From: Chthoniobacter sp. | Lineage (GTDB): Bacteria; Verrucomicrobiota; Verrucomicrobiia; Chthoniobacterales; Chthoniobacteraceae | DNA length: 13,724 nt | Reading direction: 5' to 3' | Assembly (NCBI GenBank): GCA_025351065.1 | Contig: JANXWQ010000034.1 | Location: 1 to 13,724 of the forward strand | Shown here: positions 1 to 8,000 of the stretch, piece by piece | How the letters are laid out: every line of letters starts with the position of its first letter | How positions within the stretch are numbered: the stretch's first letter is position 1 | The notes under the pieces: generated by a model | What the model was told of the DNA's origin: nothing | What the model saw: only the letters and a program-made list of their open reading frames with translations | Database searches by the model: none | Translations under genes and position numbers: made by a program

Positions 1-2628
1 GCGGGTGCCGATGCAGCGGTTATAAGCCATGACGTTCAGGCCGTCCTCGCTATGCACGGTGGCGTTGACCGGGCAGACAGTTTCGCACGGCGCGTTCTCG
101 CAGTGCTGGCACATCATGGGTTGCGAAACCATCTCGGGATCCGCGTCGTTTTCGTCCGTGCTGGCGAAATAACGGTCAGTGCGAATCCAGTGCATCTCGC
201 GGCCTTCCATGACCTGCTCCTTGCCGACGATCGGGATGTTATTCTCCGACTGGCATGCAACCATGCACGCCGAGCAGCCGATGCACGTATTGAGATCGAC
301 GACCATGCCCCACGCATGCGGGTCGAGGCTGGCGGCGGTGTTAAGCGGCGGGTTCGAGTAAAGCGAGACATTCGGCGGATTGTGGGCGTCCATGCCCATC
401 GTCTTCGCGAAATCGGGGTCGGCCTTGTATTCGTTGAGCGTGGCCTCGCGGGTGAGGTCGCCGCCGCGGCCTTCGAGCGCCCAATGCTCCTGGGTCAGCG
501 CGAGCTTGTAGGAATCGCCGGTGGCTTTCGCGGTCGCACCAACCGCGAAGTAAGGCTGGGCGGTCGTGCGCAGCGGGTAGGCGTTGAAACCTGTGCCTTT
601 GCCGACACGACCTACAACGCTGCGGCCATAGCCGAGCGCGATGGATATGGAGCCGTCCGCATGACCAGGAGCGATGATCGCCGCAGCCTTCAGCGAGCGT
701 TTCTCGACGGTGATTTCGATGACGGCGTTGTCCCGCTCCCCGATGCCGAGCTTTTTCGCGGTCGCGGGGCTGATCATCGCCGCGTTGTCCCACGTTATTT
801 TCGTGATCGGGTCGGGGATTTCCTGGAGCCAGCCGTTGTTGTTGAAGCGGCCGTCATCGACCTTCGCGCAGCCGGTGAAGACGACTTCGTAGGCGTTCTC
901 GGCGAGCGCGGGAAATGCGGATTTGTCGGCGACATATTTCACCGCCGCCGCGCCGTTGAAGGCGAGCGCCTCGGGCTTGGCCGCGCTGTCGGCGAGGAAG
1001 CCGTCGTGCAAAAACTTGGCCCAAGCCACGGTGAAATCTTGCGGCTTGGCCACGGCCTTGAAAGTCTCCTGAACCAGCTCCGGCCCCGCGGGCTTGGGCT
1101 GGCCGGCGATTTTGGCGAGCAGGTCGAGTTCGCTCCACGCGCCGAAGAGCGGGAGGATCATCGGCTGCACGGACATGTAACTGCCGTCCGCCCCGAGGCC
1201 GTCGCCCCAGCTTTCGAGGTAGTGCGCAAGAGGCGCGTTCCAGTGCGAGAGTTGCGAGGTTTCATCCTCGGCGTGGCCGAGACGGATGACTGTCGGCACG
1301 GACTTTTGCAGCTCCGGCCAGTTCAAGTCGGCTGGCGCGTTATAGACCGGATTACCGCCAACGATGACCAGCGTCTTCACCTTCTTGTCGGTGATGTCTT
1401 TCGCCAGTTCCGCAATCGACTGCACCGGCTTCACGCTCGCTTTCCGGCCCACGATGGTCTTGCCGAGATTGCCCAGCGCCGCGTTGATCGCCGCCACCAG
1501 CACCTGCACCGCCGCCGGCTGCCGCGCGCCGACGAGCACCAGGCTCGCGCCCTTGCTCGCCACGAGATCTTCCGCCGAATACTTGATCCACTCGGCGCTG
1601 AATTTCACCGCCGGAGCACCGAAGGTTTTCACCGCGTCGGCCAGCACCGCGTCCTTCGCCGTGACCGCGATTTCCGCCGCCAGCGCGAGCGCAAACGCGC
1701 CGATCTGGCTGGCCGGAATGCGCACCCGATGGTCGGCGATGCCGCCGGTGATCGTGTAGCGGTTTTCCGCCACGTAGAGCCGGTTCATCTTCGATTCCGG
1801 CCCGTTCACTTTCCGCCGGGCGGAAAACTCGCGGATCGTGTTCACGTCGCCCTCGGTGCCGAGGAAATCGCAGTCCAACGACAGGATCACGTCGGCCTTG
1901 TCGATCAGCGCCACTGCTTCCACGCCCTCGCCAAACGCCACCACCGCTGCCTCCTCCGCCAGCTCCGTGCCCAGCGGCTCATAGACCACCCACGTCACTT
2001 TCGAGAACTTCTTCGCGATCTCCCCACGCAGCCGCTCCCGCGTCGGCGAACTGTCCTTCTCCAGCAACAGCGCCAGCCCGTCGCCGTCGCCGCTCCCTTG
2101 CAAAACCTCATCCAGCGCCTTCTCAAACGCCGCCGCATCGGACTGCTTCCCGCCGTTCACAAAATAACGCGCCCGATCCGTATCGTACAGATCCAGCACC
2201 GACGACTGCGCAAACAAATCCGTCGTCCCCTTGCTCACCGGATGCAGCGGATTGCCCTCGATCTTTGTTGGCCGCCCGTCGTGCGTCGTCGCCACCAGCG
2301 GCGCATATCCGCGGCGCGTCGGGCGCGACGTGGTGTAAAACAGCGGCTTGCCCGGAATCGACCACTCCACCCCGCGCGTGAACGGCACCAGATGCTTCTC
2401 CGGCCGTCGGCAGCCCGCGAAACTCAGCCCGGCCAGCGCCATCGATGCCCCCATCAGTTGCAGGAAATTGCGGCGCGAAACCTCCCCGCCCGTCAGCTCC
2501 GCCGCGCCCTGCGGAAACTCGCGCGTCAGCCAGCCGCGGAACTCGGGCGTATCGCCGAGCTGCCCGAGCGAGCGCCAGTACTTGCGGCCCGTTGCGGGCT
2601 CCGTGGGGTGTTGGAAAATTCGTTTCAT
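1..2628 (-). CDS. actB: Alternative complex III subunit ActB, Tat-exported Fe-S/molybdopterin-oxidoreductase-like protein (3' end off window)
   Basis: This is the large periplasmic subunit of alternative complex III, which oxidises quinol and reduces periplasmic c-type electron carriers. The frame is open from the ATG at 2628 to the window edge, giving 876 codons; the family usually exceeds 1000 residues. Residues 14-40 (GRKYWRSLGQLGDTPEFRGW and on) match the extended Tat-leader domain known from this family (TIGR04519-type, from memory), followed by SRRNFL at 51-56 and a hydrophobic stretch ending in LSFAGC at 68-73. The middle part has a molybdopterin-oxidoreductase-like fold signature (GGNPVYNAP). 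The C-terminal ferredoxin part begins with CIGCSACMVAC (Cys 782, 785, 788, 792), then CQHCENAPCETVCP (Cys 840, 843, 848, 852), and the window ends inside a third cluster motif, CIGTR. The start overlaps the actA stop as ATGA, so translation is probably coupled. Homologues are known to lack molybdopterin; that cannot be tested here. Confidence 0.93.
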   Translation of the reverse strand, partial: MKRIFQHPTEPATGRKYWRSLGQLGDTPEFRGWLTREFPQGAAELTGGEVSRRNFLQLMGASMALAGLSFAGCRRPEKHLVPFTRGVEWSIPGKPLFYTTSRPTRRGYAPLVATTHDGRPTKIEGNPLHPVSKGTTDLFAQSSVLDLYDTDRARYFVNGGKQSDAAAFEKALDEVLQGSGDGDGLALLLEKDSSPTRERLRGEIAKKFSKVTWVVYEPLGTELAEEAAVVAFGEGVEAVALIDKADVILSLDCDFLGTEGDVNTIREFSARRKVNGPESKMNRLYVAENRYTITGGIADHRVRIPASQIGAFALALAAEIAVTAKDAVLADAVKTFGAPAVKFSAEWIKYSAEDLVASKGASLVLVGARQPAAVQVLVAAINAALGNLGKTIVGRKASVKPVQSIAELAKDITDKKVKTLVIVGGNPVYNAPADLNWPELQKSVPTVIRLGHAEDETSQLSHWNAPLAHYLESWGDGLGADGSYMSVQPMILPLFGAWSELDLLAKIAGQPKPAGPELVQETFKAVAKPQDFTVAWAKFLHDGFLADSAAKPEALAFNGAAAVKYVADKSAFPALAENAYEVVFTGCAKVDDGRFNNNGWLQEIPDPITKITWDNAAMISPATAKKLGIGERDNAVIEITVEKRSLKAAAIIAPGHADGSISIALGYGRSVVGRVGKGTGFNAYPLRTTAQPYFAVGATAKATGDSYKLALTQEHWALEGRGGDLTREATLNEYKADPDFAKTMGMDAHNPPNVSLYSNPPLNTAASLDPHAWGMVVDLNTCIGCSACMVACQSENNIPIVGKEQVMEGREMHWIRTDRYFASTDENDADPEMVSQPMMCQHCENAPCETVCPVNATVHSEDGLNVMAYNRCIGTR

Positions 2629-3299
2629 CGATGACAGCCTGCGCAATTCTTATCCGGCGGATTGATGTGCCACTTCTTTTTCAAATCGAGCCCCAGCATC
2701 ACCTGCGCATCCCCCGCGCTCAGGCCCTTCGCCGCCGGCGCCTGCCAGCCCAAATCCGTGATTTTGTCCAAAGGACGCAGCGCATTCTCCGGCGCGCGAT
2801 GGCAGTCCAAGCACCACGACATCGAGTGCGGCTCCGCGTGATAGACGACCGCCATTTTGTCCACCCGCCCGTGGCAGCTCACGCATGAGACGCCCCGGTT
2901 CACATGCGCCGAGTGATTGAAATACACGTAGTCCGGCGTCTTGTGGATCTGCACCCACTCCACCGGCTTCCCCGTCCGCCACGACTCATGCAGCGGCGCG
3001 AGCTTCGGGTTGTCCTTTTGCACCGACTGATGGCAGTTCATGCACACCTGCGTCGTCGGCACATTCGAGTGCGCGGCCACCTCCACAAAACTGTGGCAAT
3101 AGCGGCAGTCCATCCCGAGCTGCGCCACATGCACATCGTGCGGAAAAGGGATCGGCTGCGCCGGCTGATACCCAACTCGCGTATATTTCGGCGTGAAATA
3201 ATACGGCACCGCCAGCGACACCGCCCCGCCAGCGACGGCGGCGCAGAGGAGAATCTTGAGCGGGAGAATATTGCTCCCGCGGGGAAAGATATTCGCCAT
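2625..3299 (-). CDS. actA: Alternative complex III subunit ActA, pentaheme cytochrome c
   Basis: This 224-residue cytochrome carries five CXXCH haem-binding motifs: CRYCH (65-69), CMNCH (86-90), CVSCH (139-143), CLDCH (163-167) and CAGCH (219-223, two residues from the C-terminus). An N-terminal hydrophobic segment at about 12-31, followed by YYFTPKYTRVGYQP, looks like an uncleaved membrane anchor that leaves the haem domain in the periplasm. Extra histidines (NHSAH, PHDVH, VVYHAEPH) are candidate distal ligands for bis-His haems. In the family, ActA is the pentaheme subunit that passes electrons within alternative complex III. The gene is first in the operon and its TGA overlaps the actB ATG by 4 bp. 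The ATG at 3299 is preceded by AGGAA at very short spacing, a weak ribosome site. A CRP-like palindrome sits about 80 bp upstream. Length and haem count are normal for the family. Confidence 0.94.
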   Translation of the reverse strand: MANIFPRGSNILPLKILLCAAVAGGAVSLAVPYYFTPKYTRVGYQPAQPIPFPHDVHVAQLGMDCRYCHSFVEVAAHSNVPTTQVCMNCHQSVQKDNPKLAPLHESWRTGKPVEWVQIHKTPDYVYFNHSAHVNRGVSCVSCHGRVDKMAVVYHAEPHSMSWCLDCHRAPENALRPLDKITDLGWQAPAAKGLSAGDAQVMLGLDLKKKWHINPPDKNCAGCHR

Positions 3300-3710
3300 T
3301 TTCCTAGTGAGAGTGGGTGCTTCGGGAGTTCAAAGTGTGCGGATGTTGCCGCGTCCGCCGGGCCGTTGCAAGAAACTTTGTGAAAAAATTCACAAGCCCC
3401 CGTGGCGAGAGCGCATTGGTTTCGATTTGGTTTGGGCGGGGCGAAAGTGGGGAAGCGGATTTTCAACTCAGCGGCACGCGTGGCAAGGCGAAAAAACGCG
3501 CTGCTGACGGCACCTTCCCTCAACGCCGCGCGGCGGGCTGACACTGCCGCGAGGAATTTGCCCCATCGTCGCACCGGGGTCTGCCCGTCCGAATTCGCAA
3601 AATTCGCCGATGCACGTTCCAGATTTCTTTGCCCGCGAGATTGGCGTCGGCATAATGCCCCCCAGTCGCACGGCACACGGAATCGCGAGTTTCGGTGTCC
3701 CTTGGCAAAC
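3300..3710. other. Intergenic region between actA and the tRNA fragment
   Basis: About 410 bp with no convincing gene. It must hold the actA promoter, read leftward. Apart from the CRP-like palindrome at 3378-3395 I see no clear -35/-10 pair. Short open frames on both strands here are long only because the DNA is GC-rich; they have low-complexity Arg/Ala-rich translations and no recognisable motif. Confidence 0.6.
3378..3395. promoter_or_regulatory. CRP-family-like operator upstream of actA
   Basis: TTGTGAAAAAATTCACAA is a perfect 18 bp inverted repeat, with TGTGA and TCACA half-sites separated by 6 bases at 3379-3394. This matches the established CRP consensus TGTGA-N6-TCACA exactly; an FNR site would instead be TTGAT-N4-ATCAA. 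Its centre is about 87 bp upstream of the actA ATG, a plausible activator position for a leftward promoter. The nature of the regulator (cAMP, redox or other CRP/FNR family member) is inference. Confidence 0.55.
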
Positions 3711-3750
3711 GCCGGCATAGCTCAGTTGGTAGAGCAGCTGATTTGTAATC
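3711..3750 (+). tRNA. tRNA-Thr(UGU), 5' half only (truncated)
   Basis: The first 40 bases fit a bacterial tRNA-Thr: acceptor strand GCCGGCA (3711-3717), TA at positions 8-9, D-arm GCTCAGTTGGTAGAGC, A26, anticodon stem GCTGA and loop TTTGTAA with anticodon UGU, then TC where the 3' stem strand TCAGC should begin. From 3751 the sequence diverges: TCTGG replaces TCAGC, and there is no variable loop, T-arm or TGCCGGC acceptor strand within the next 100 bases. As it stands it cannot fold into a functional tRNA. It could be a recombination or attachment-site remnant, a partial duplicate, or, less likely, the 5' exon of an intron-containing gene. Confidence 0.8.
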
Positions 3751-4002
3751 TGGATTTGGCATTTTTGCTCAAATTGCGGTAAGTGGCCTGAAGTCGTCCG
3801 AAGCTGATAAATACAGGCTCTCCGGTCGATTGAGTTCTTCAGCTAGTCGTCTCGAGTCGTCCCAAATTTCCTCAATTTTTTGGCTGAGGGATGTAAACGT
3901 GGGATACAAATTTGCGCCTCAGCATGGGCGAAAATTTCCTCGGAATTCCCTTCGAATACTGCCGGTGCGCACACCTCAATCCCTGCCCCACAACGACCAC
4001 CC

Positions 4003-4055
4003 AAAAAAAGGACTCCAACGATTTTGCCGGTGAGATATGCCGGGATTCGTTGGAG
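4003..4055 (-). terminator. Terminator-like hairpin, leftward
   Basis: CTCCAACGA (4013-4021) pairs perfectly with TCGTTGGAG (4047-4055), with a possible inner CCGG/CCGG stem. Read on the minus strand, the stem is followed three bases later by seven T residues (A-run at 4003-4009 on plus). This is the shape of a rho-independent terminator, but no recognised minus-strand gene lies directly upstream, so it may belong to an unrecognised or lost transcript. Confidence 0.4.
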
Positions 4056-4383
4056 CTAAAAGACGTTCAGCCACTGGTGGAGGATGTAAAACGAGGCGCG
4101 CTACATCCGCCGCTAAGGATGCGAGCCCGGCGAGTGTTATATAGGGAAATGCGCCACCACTACCGCTTTCAAATCCACCGGACCAAAGCGGGCACGGGCC
4201 ATCATTTCCAATTGCGGATCGGCATGGATTGGGGCCACGTCACCGAATTCATTCCCGCTCATCGCTCTGCATTCGCAGGCCGTTTGGATCTGGAGGACGC
4301 GCACACGACGGAAGTGGATGCGAGCCTGGAGCTGAGCCGTCTGCTGGAATGGATCGGCGGTAGGGCTGCGTGATGACCAACAC

Positions 4384-4420
4384 ACGGAAAGAAAAAGCCC
4401 GGCCATTGCTGATCGGGCTT
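4384..4420 (-). terminator. Terminator-like hairpin, leftward
   Basis: AAGCCCG (4395-4401) pairs with CGGGCTT (4414-4420) around a 12-base loop. On the minus strand the stem runs directly into a T-rich tract (TTTTTCTTT). The stem is only 7 bp and no recognised minus-strand gene ends here. It lies inside the unassigned minus-strand open frame 4137-4547, which argues against that frame being a real gene. Confidence 0.35.
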
Positions 4421-4549
4421 GTGCGAAGCAACGGGTTGAAATGAAAAGTTCAGGTGTCTCCCAGGCTCGCAGCAGTTGATCTAGCAGCGGTTTTACCACC
4501 GGCATTTTCAGTCGATGAACATTTCCAGCCGTTCGCCCTCCATTCATGT

Positions 4550-4617
4550 GGCGGCAGCGGTATCGAACCCGCTGAAACCCGGCACTAAATCGAGCGGGGT
4601 TGAAATCCTCAGCCGCC
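4550..4617. repeat. 68-bp imperfect inverted repeat
   Basis: GGCGGC (4550-4555) pairs with GCCGCC (4612-4617), and an inner arm AACCCGCT (4566-4573) pairs with AGCGGGGTT (4593-4601) with one bulged base; an internal loop separates the two stems. By hand count about 18 of 24 arm positions match. The minus strand also contains a GGTTCGATA T-loop-like string. The element could be a structured RNA, a repetitive palindromic element or an element end; there is no second copy in the window. Confidence 0.45.
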
Positions 4618-4753
4618 TACACTTTCGACGGCTTCGTGAACCGCATCCGCAGGAGAAATTGGGGCGTGTTGAAGGCGCGCGAACTGTGACTTCCCTCAGT
4701 CTCAAAGTCGGTAATGCTGACACCCCCGGCCGAACGGCTGCGCCGCGCGGGCG

Positions 4754-4852
4754 GCGGCTCGAGAGACAGGCGAGCCGCGACCTCCGGAGAAGCCGTCGAG
4801 CCGAGTGTTTCGGCACCCCGCTTGCAGGCTGGGCTTTCGGTCCAACGGAGGT
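4754..4852. other. Cluster of hairpins, candidate structured RNA or repetitive palindrome
   Basis: A perfect 8-bp hairpin GCGGCTCG/CGAGCCGC (4754-4761 with 4771-4778) is followed at once by ACCTCCG (4780-4786), which can pair with CGGAGGT (4846-4852). Inside that closing stem are two more hairpins: GCCGA/TCGGC (4800-4804 with 4810-4814) and CCCCGC/GCTGGG with one mismatch (4816-4821 with 4828-4833). The layout resembles a multibranched RNA, about 230 bp before the ATG of the large secreted-protein gene. GC-rich DNA folds easily, so this is suggestive only, and it matches no riboswitch I recognise. Confidence 0.35.
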
Positions 4853-5084
4853 ATCCTCGCGCTGCATGACTCCCGGCTCAGCAAACATTCAATGCTCTGC
4901 ACAGGCTGAGCAGGTCCACCATGGCGAGCGGAAGACGGATGCCTGAATTTTCGAGCCGCTTCGGCAAGGGGATGCTACAACCATGCGCATTGCCGTAGAT
5001 TTGACCCTCCACCACCTGTCGGCTTCGCTGCGAGCCGCAGTCTGCGCCCGCTGATTTTTCACCCATTCATCCATCATCCAACGC

Positions 5085-8000
5085 ATGAAGTGCAATCCTC
5101 TCTTGGTTACCGTTCTGCTGCTGACTTTGCGGTCCGCACTGCGGGCCGACGACGCTCCCGACTTTGTGCCGACTGGCGGCTCGGCGCTCGACCGGGCGGC
5201 GTTCACGCAATGGGTGGATGGAAAGGAAACGCCCATCGCGGAGGACGCGGCCAAGGGTGGGCCGGGTGCTGTCGTGTGGACGGCGAAGTCGAAGCCCGAC
5301 TGGCCGGGCGTGAAGTTCGGGGACGGACGAGATGCGGGCGTGCGGCATCTGCGGATTGGTTTCACGGAGAGCCTCGCGGTTGGCAGCGTGCTAGTGCGTG
5401 GAGGCGGTGTCTTGAGTGTGTTGAAAGCGGACTCGGCTTATCCGGGCAAGGTGGAAGATGAATCGCAGTGGATGACGGCGGAGCGATTGGCGGCTGGCGT
5501 GGTGTCGCGCAAGGAAGTGGACAACGAAGGCTACGCGCTGTGGGTGCTGCCGCCCGGCACGAAGACGCGGGCGCTGCGCTTCAGTCATGCGCCGAGTCCG
5601 GGTGATCGTGAAATGGCGGGCTGGCTGGGCGGCGTGTGGATCAACGGGCAGCGACTCGGCAACATCGCGCCGCAGGCGCTCGCGCAGTCGGCGGCGCGCG
5701 ACGATGTGAGCGCGCGGCTCGTCGATGAATCGAACAACAGTACTTGGACCACATGGGACAACGGCGAGAAGGGCGCGGCGCTGGCGATCTCACCGGAGCA
5801 TCCAGAGTTCATCACGCTGACGTGGCCAAAGGCCGTCCCGCTGAGCGGCGTCTGCCTGCTTTGGACCGGCTTCTCGGCAGTCGAGGTCGAGGCGTTCACC
5901 GGCGGTGAAAGCGAGAATGTGCGCGAGGCTGCGGGCTCAAGCTGGCAGCGCATCGCGAGTCGCATCGACATGGACGCGCTCTATCCGATGGCCCTCGGAC
6001 CCCATTGGCTCGCATTTGAAAAATCAGTCAGCACGCGAGCGCTGCGCCTTCGAATCATCGGCGGTGCGAAGTCCGGGCATTCGCATTTGGCCGACAAGGT
6101 GAAGGAAGGCCGTCGCGTGTGGCTGGGCGAAGTCATGGCCGTCTCGCCGCTCTCCAACGACGCCGCGCTGACTACGCTCATTTTGCCAAAAGCCAGCGAG
6201 GAGCCGCCGCCGATTCCGGTGAAGTTCACGCTGCCCGAAGCCGGCATGGTGACGCTCGTCATCGAGGACACGCAGAGCAAACGCGTGCGCAATCTGGTGA
6301 GCGAGACGCCCTTTCCCGCTGGCGAAAACACCGCGTGGTGGGATGGCAGCGACGACTTGCTGCGCGATCCCGAAGCCGCCCGGCATGGCGTCTGCAACAT
6401 CCCCACGCGGCCCGTCGCGCCGGGCACTTACAAGGTGCGGGGCCTGTGGCATCGGCCCGTGGAACTGCATTACGAATTCAGCATCTACAACGCCGGCAAG
6501 CCTGCGTGGGAAACCGCCGACAAGACGGGCTGCTGGCTGACCACGCACACCCCGCCCACCAGCATCGCGTTCGTGCCGGGAGCGCGTACCACCGACGGAC
6601 AGCCGCTGATCTTCATGGGTGCGTTCATCGCGGAAGGCGGGCACGGCCTGCAATGGCTGCGCGAGGACGGCACGAAGCTCGGCGGCCAGGGCTGGGTCGG
6701 GGGCAACTGGACGGGCGCGCCGACGCTAGCGGTCGATCTCGGAGCAAACGCCGTCGCCGATCATCTCTGTTACGTCGGCTCCATCTGGGAGGGCGAACTG
6801 CGCTTGACGGCGAAGACCCGCACCTTCGCCGATCAGCCCATTCTCAAGCAGAAGCTCAGCGACGAAGCCGATTTGAAGAGGAAACCGGCGAGCGCGCTGC
6901 CCGTGCTGAAAGGCTTCGATGGCGGCGAAAAGATCAATGTCCTCGGCGGCATCGCCGCGCGCGACGGTCTGCTGGTTTGCTCGCTCGTGCGGCAGGACGA
7001 GTTGCTCGTCGTGGACATCAAGACCGGAAAGACCACCGCACACATCACGCTCCCAAATCCGCGCGGCCTCGGCTTCGATGCTCAGGGACGTTTGCTCGCG
7101 CTGAGCGGCAAACAGCTCGTCCGTTTCGCCACGCTCACGTCCAAGCCGGAAACAATCATCGCCAGCGGACTCGACGATCCGCGTCACATCGCCAGCGACG
7201 TGAGCGGCAACTTGTTCATCACCGATCGCGGTGCGGCGCATCAGGTGAAAGTGTTTTCATCCGCAGGCAAACTGACCGGCACCATCGGCAAGCCGGGCGT
7301 GCCGGCGGCGGGTGCGTATGAACCGCTCCAACTCAACAATCCCAATGGCCTCGCGGTCGATTCGCAGAGCCGCGTGTGGGTCGCCGAAGCGGACAACTAT
7401 CCGCGCCGCGTCTCCGTCTGGTCGGCGAAGGGCGGGCTCGTGCGTGCCTTCTACGGCCCCACGGAATACGGCGGCGGCGGCGTGCTCGATCCACAGGACA
7501 GCACGCGGTTTTACTACAAGGGGATGGAGTTCAAACTCGACTGGAAGGCCGGCACCGACGCGCTCACCCGCGTCTTCGCGCGGCCCGATCCGCTACTGGG
7601 CGGGCACTACGGCCATTACTCGCCCGACACGCCGCTTTACCCCGCCCAGCAAAAAGGACAGCGCTATTTCACAAGCTGCTACACCCACACGCCGACCAAC
7701 GGCGACGACATTGCTTTCGTCTGGCAGGACGGGGCGAAAGCAGCGCGGCTCGTGGCTGCGCTGGGCAATGCCCACTCGTGGCCCGCGCTGCGCGAGACGG
7801 AGTTCCGCAGCCTTTGGCCGGAAGGCACGAAGCCCAACGAGGAGAACCCAAAACCGGAAGCGCTCGCGACTTTTGCGTGGACCGACGCGAACCACGATGG
7901 CCGTCCGCAACCCGCCGAGGTGCAGTTTTTCAAAGGCCAATGCCGCGGCGTCACCGTCATGAATGACCTCTCGTTCGTCGTCGCCCGCTTAGGCGAATCG

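Larger units (their letters stand above)
3751..5084. other. Gene-poor, structure-rich intergenic region
   Basis: About 1.3 kb between the tRNA fragment and the large secreted-protein gene with no recognised protein gene. Two mutually antisense open frames cover its middle: 153 codons on plus (3912-4373) and 136 codons on minus (4137-4547). The last ~70 codons of the plus frame have a mild coding-like base bias (about 69% GC at third positions by hand count) and could be a gene remnant, but neither product resembles a family I know. The stretch before the tRNA-fragment end is noticeably more AT-rich up to about 4030 than the flanking genes. Four separate hairpin structures are listed individually. 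The plus-strand promoter for the gene at 5085 should lie at the right end, but I see no convincing -35/-10 pair. Confidence 0.55.

Noticed and set aside
52..2634. An 860-codon plus-strand open frame opposite actB
   Set aside because: It is the antisense shadow of a high-GC gene; its translation is Arg/His-rich without motifs, whereas the minus strand gives a clear ActB with Tat leader and Fe-S cysteines.
3946..3966. CCCTTCGAATACTGCCGGT as a possible missing 3' half of the tRNA-Thr
   Set aside because: It has a T-loop-like TTCGAAT and a near-complementary TGCCGGT, but the T-stem does not pair, and only two bases lie between loop and acceptor strand instead of five.
4060..4090. Possible cobalamin-riboswitch-like GCCACTGG string
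   Set aside because: Only a short resemblance; the conserved B12 box and the rest of the riboswitch core are absent, and the string is mainly a small CCAC/GTGG palindrome.
3912..4547. Two mutually antisense open frames (plus 3912-4373, minus 4137-4547)
   Set aside because: Neither has a recognised domain, signal peptide or ribosome site, and terminator-like hairpins lie inside both. The plus frame's last ~70 codons could be a remnant, but I cannot support calling a gene.
4550..4617. Integron attC site
   Set aside because: The palindrome lacks proper GTTRRRY and RYYYAAC core sites, and no integron integrase or cassette is present.
6119..7321. A 400-codon plus-strand frame and several long antisense frames inside the large secreted-protein gene
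   Set aside because: They overlap a continuous 1442-codon frame with a signal peptide and domain motifs; the alternative frames are Arg/Ala/His-rich and motif-free.
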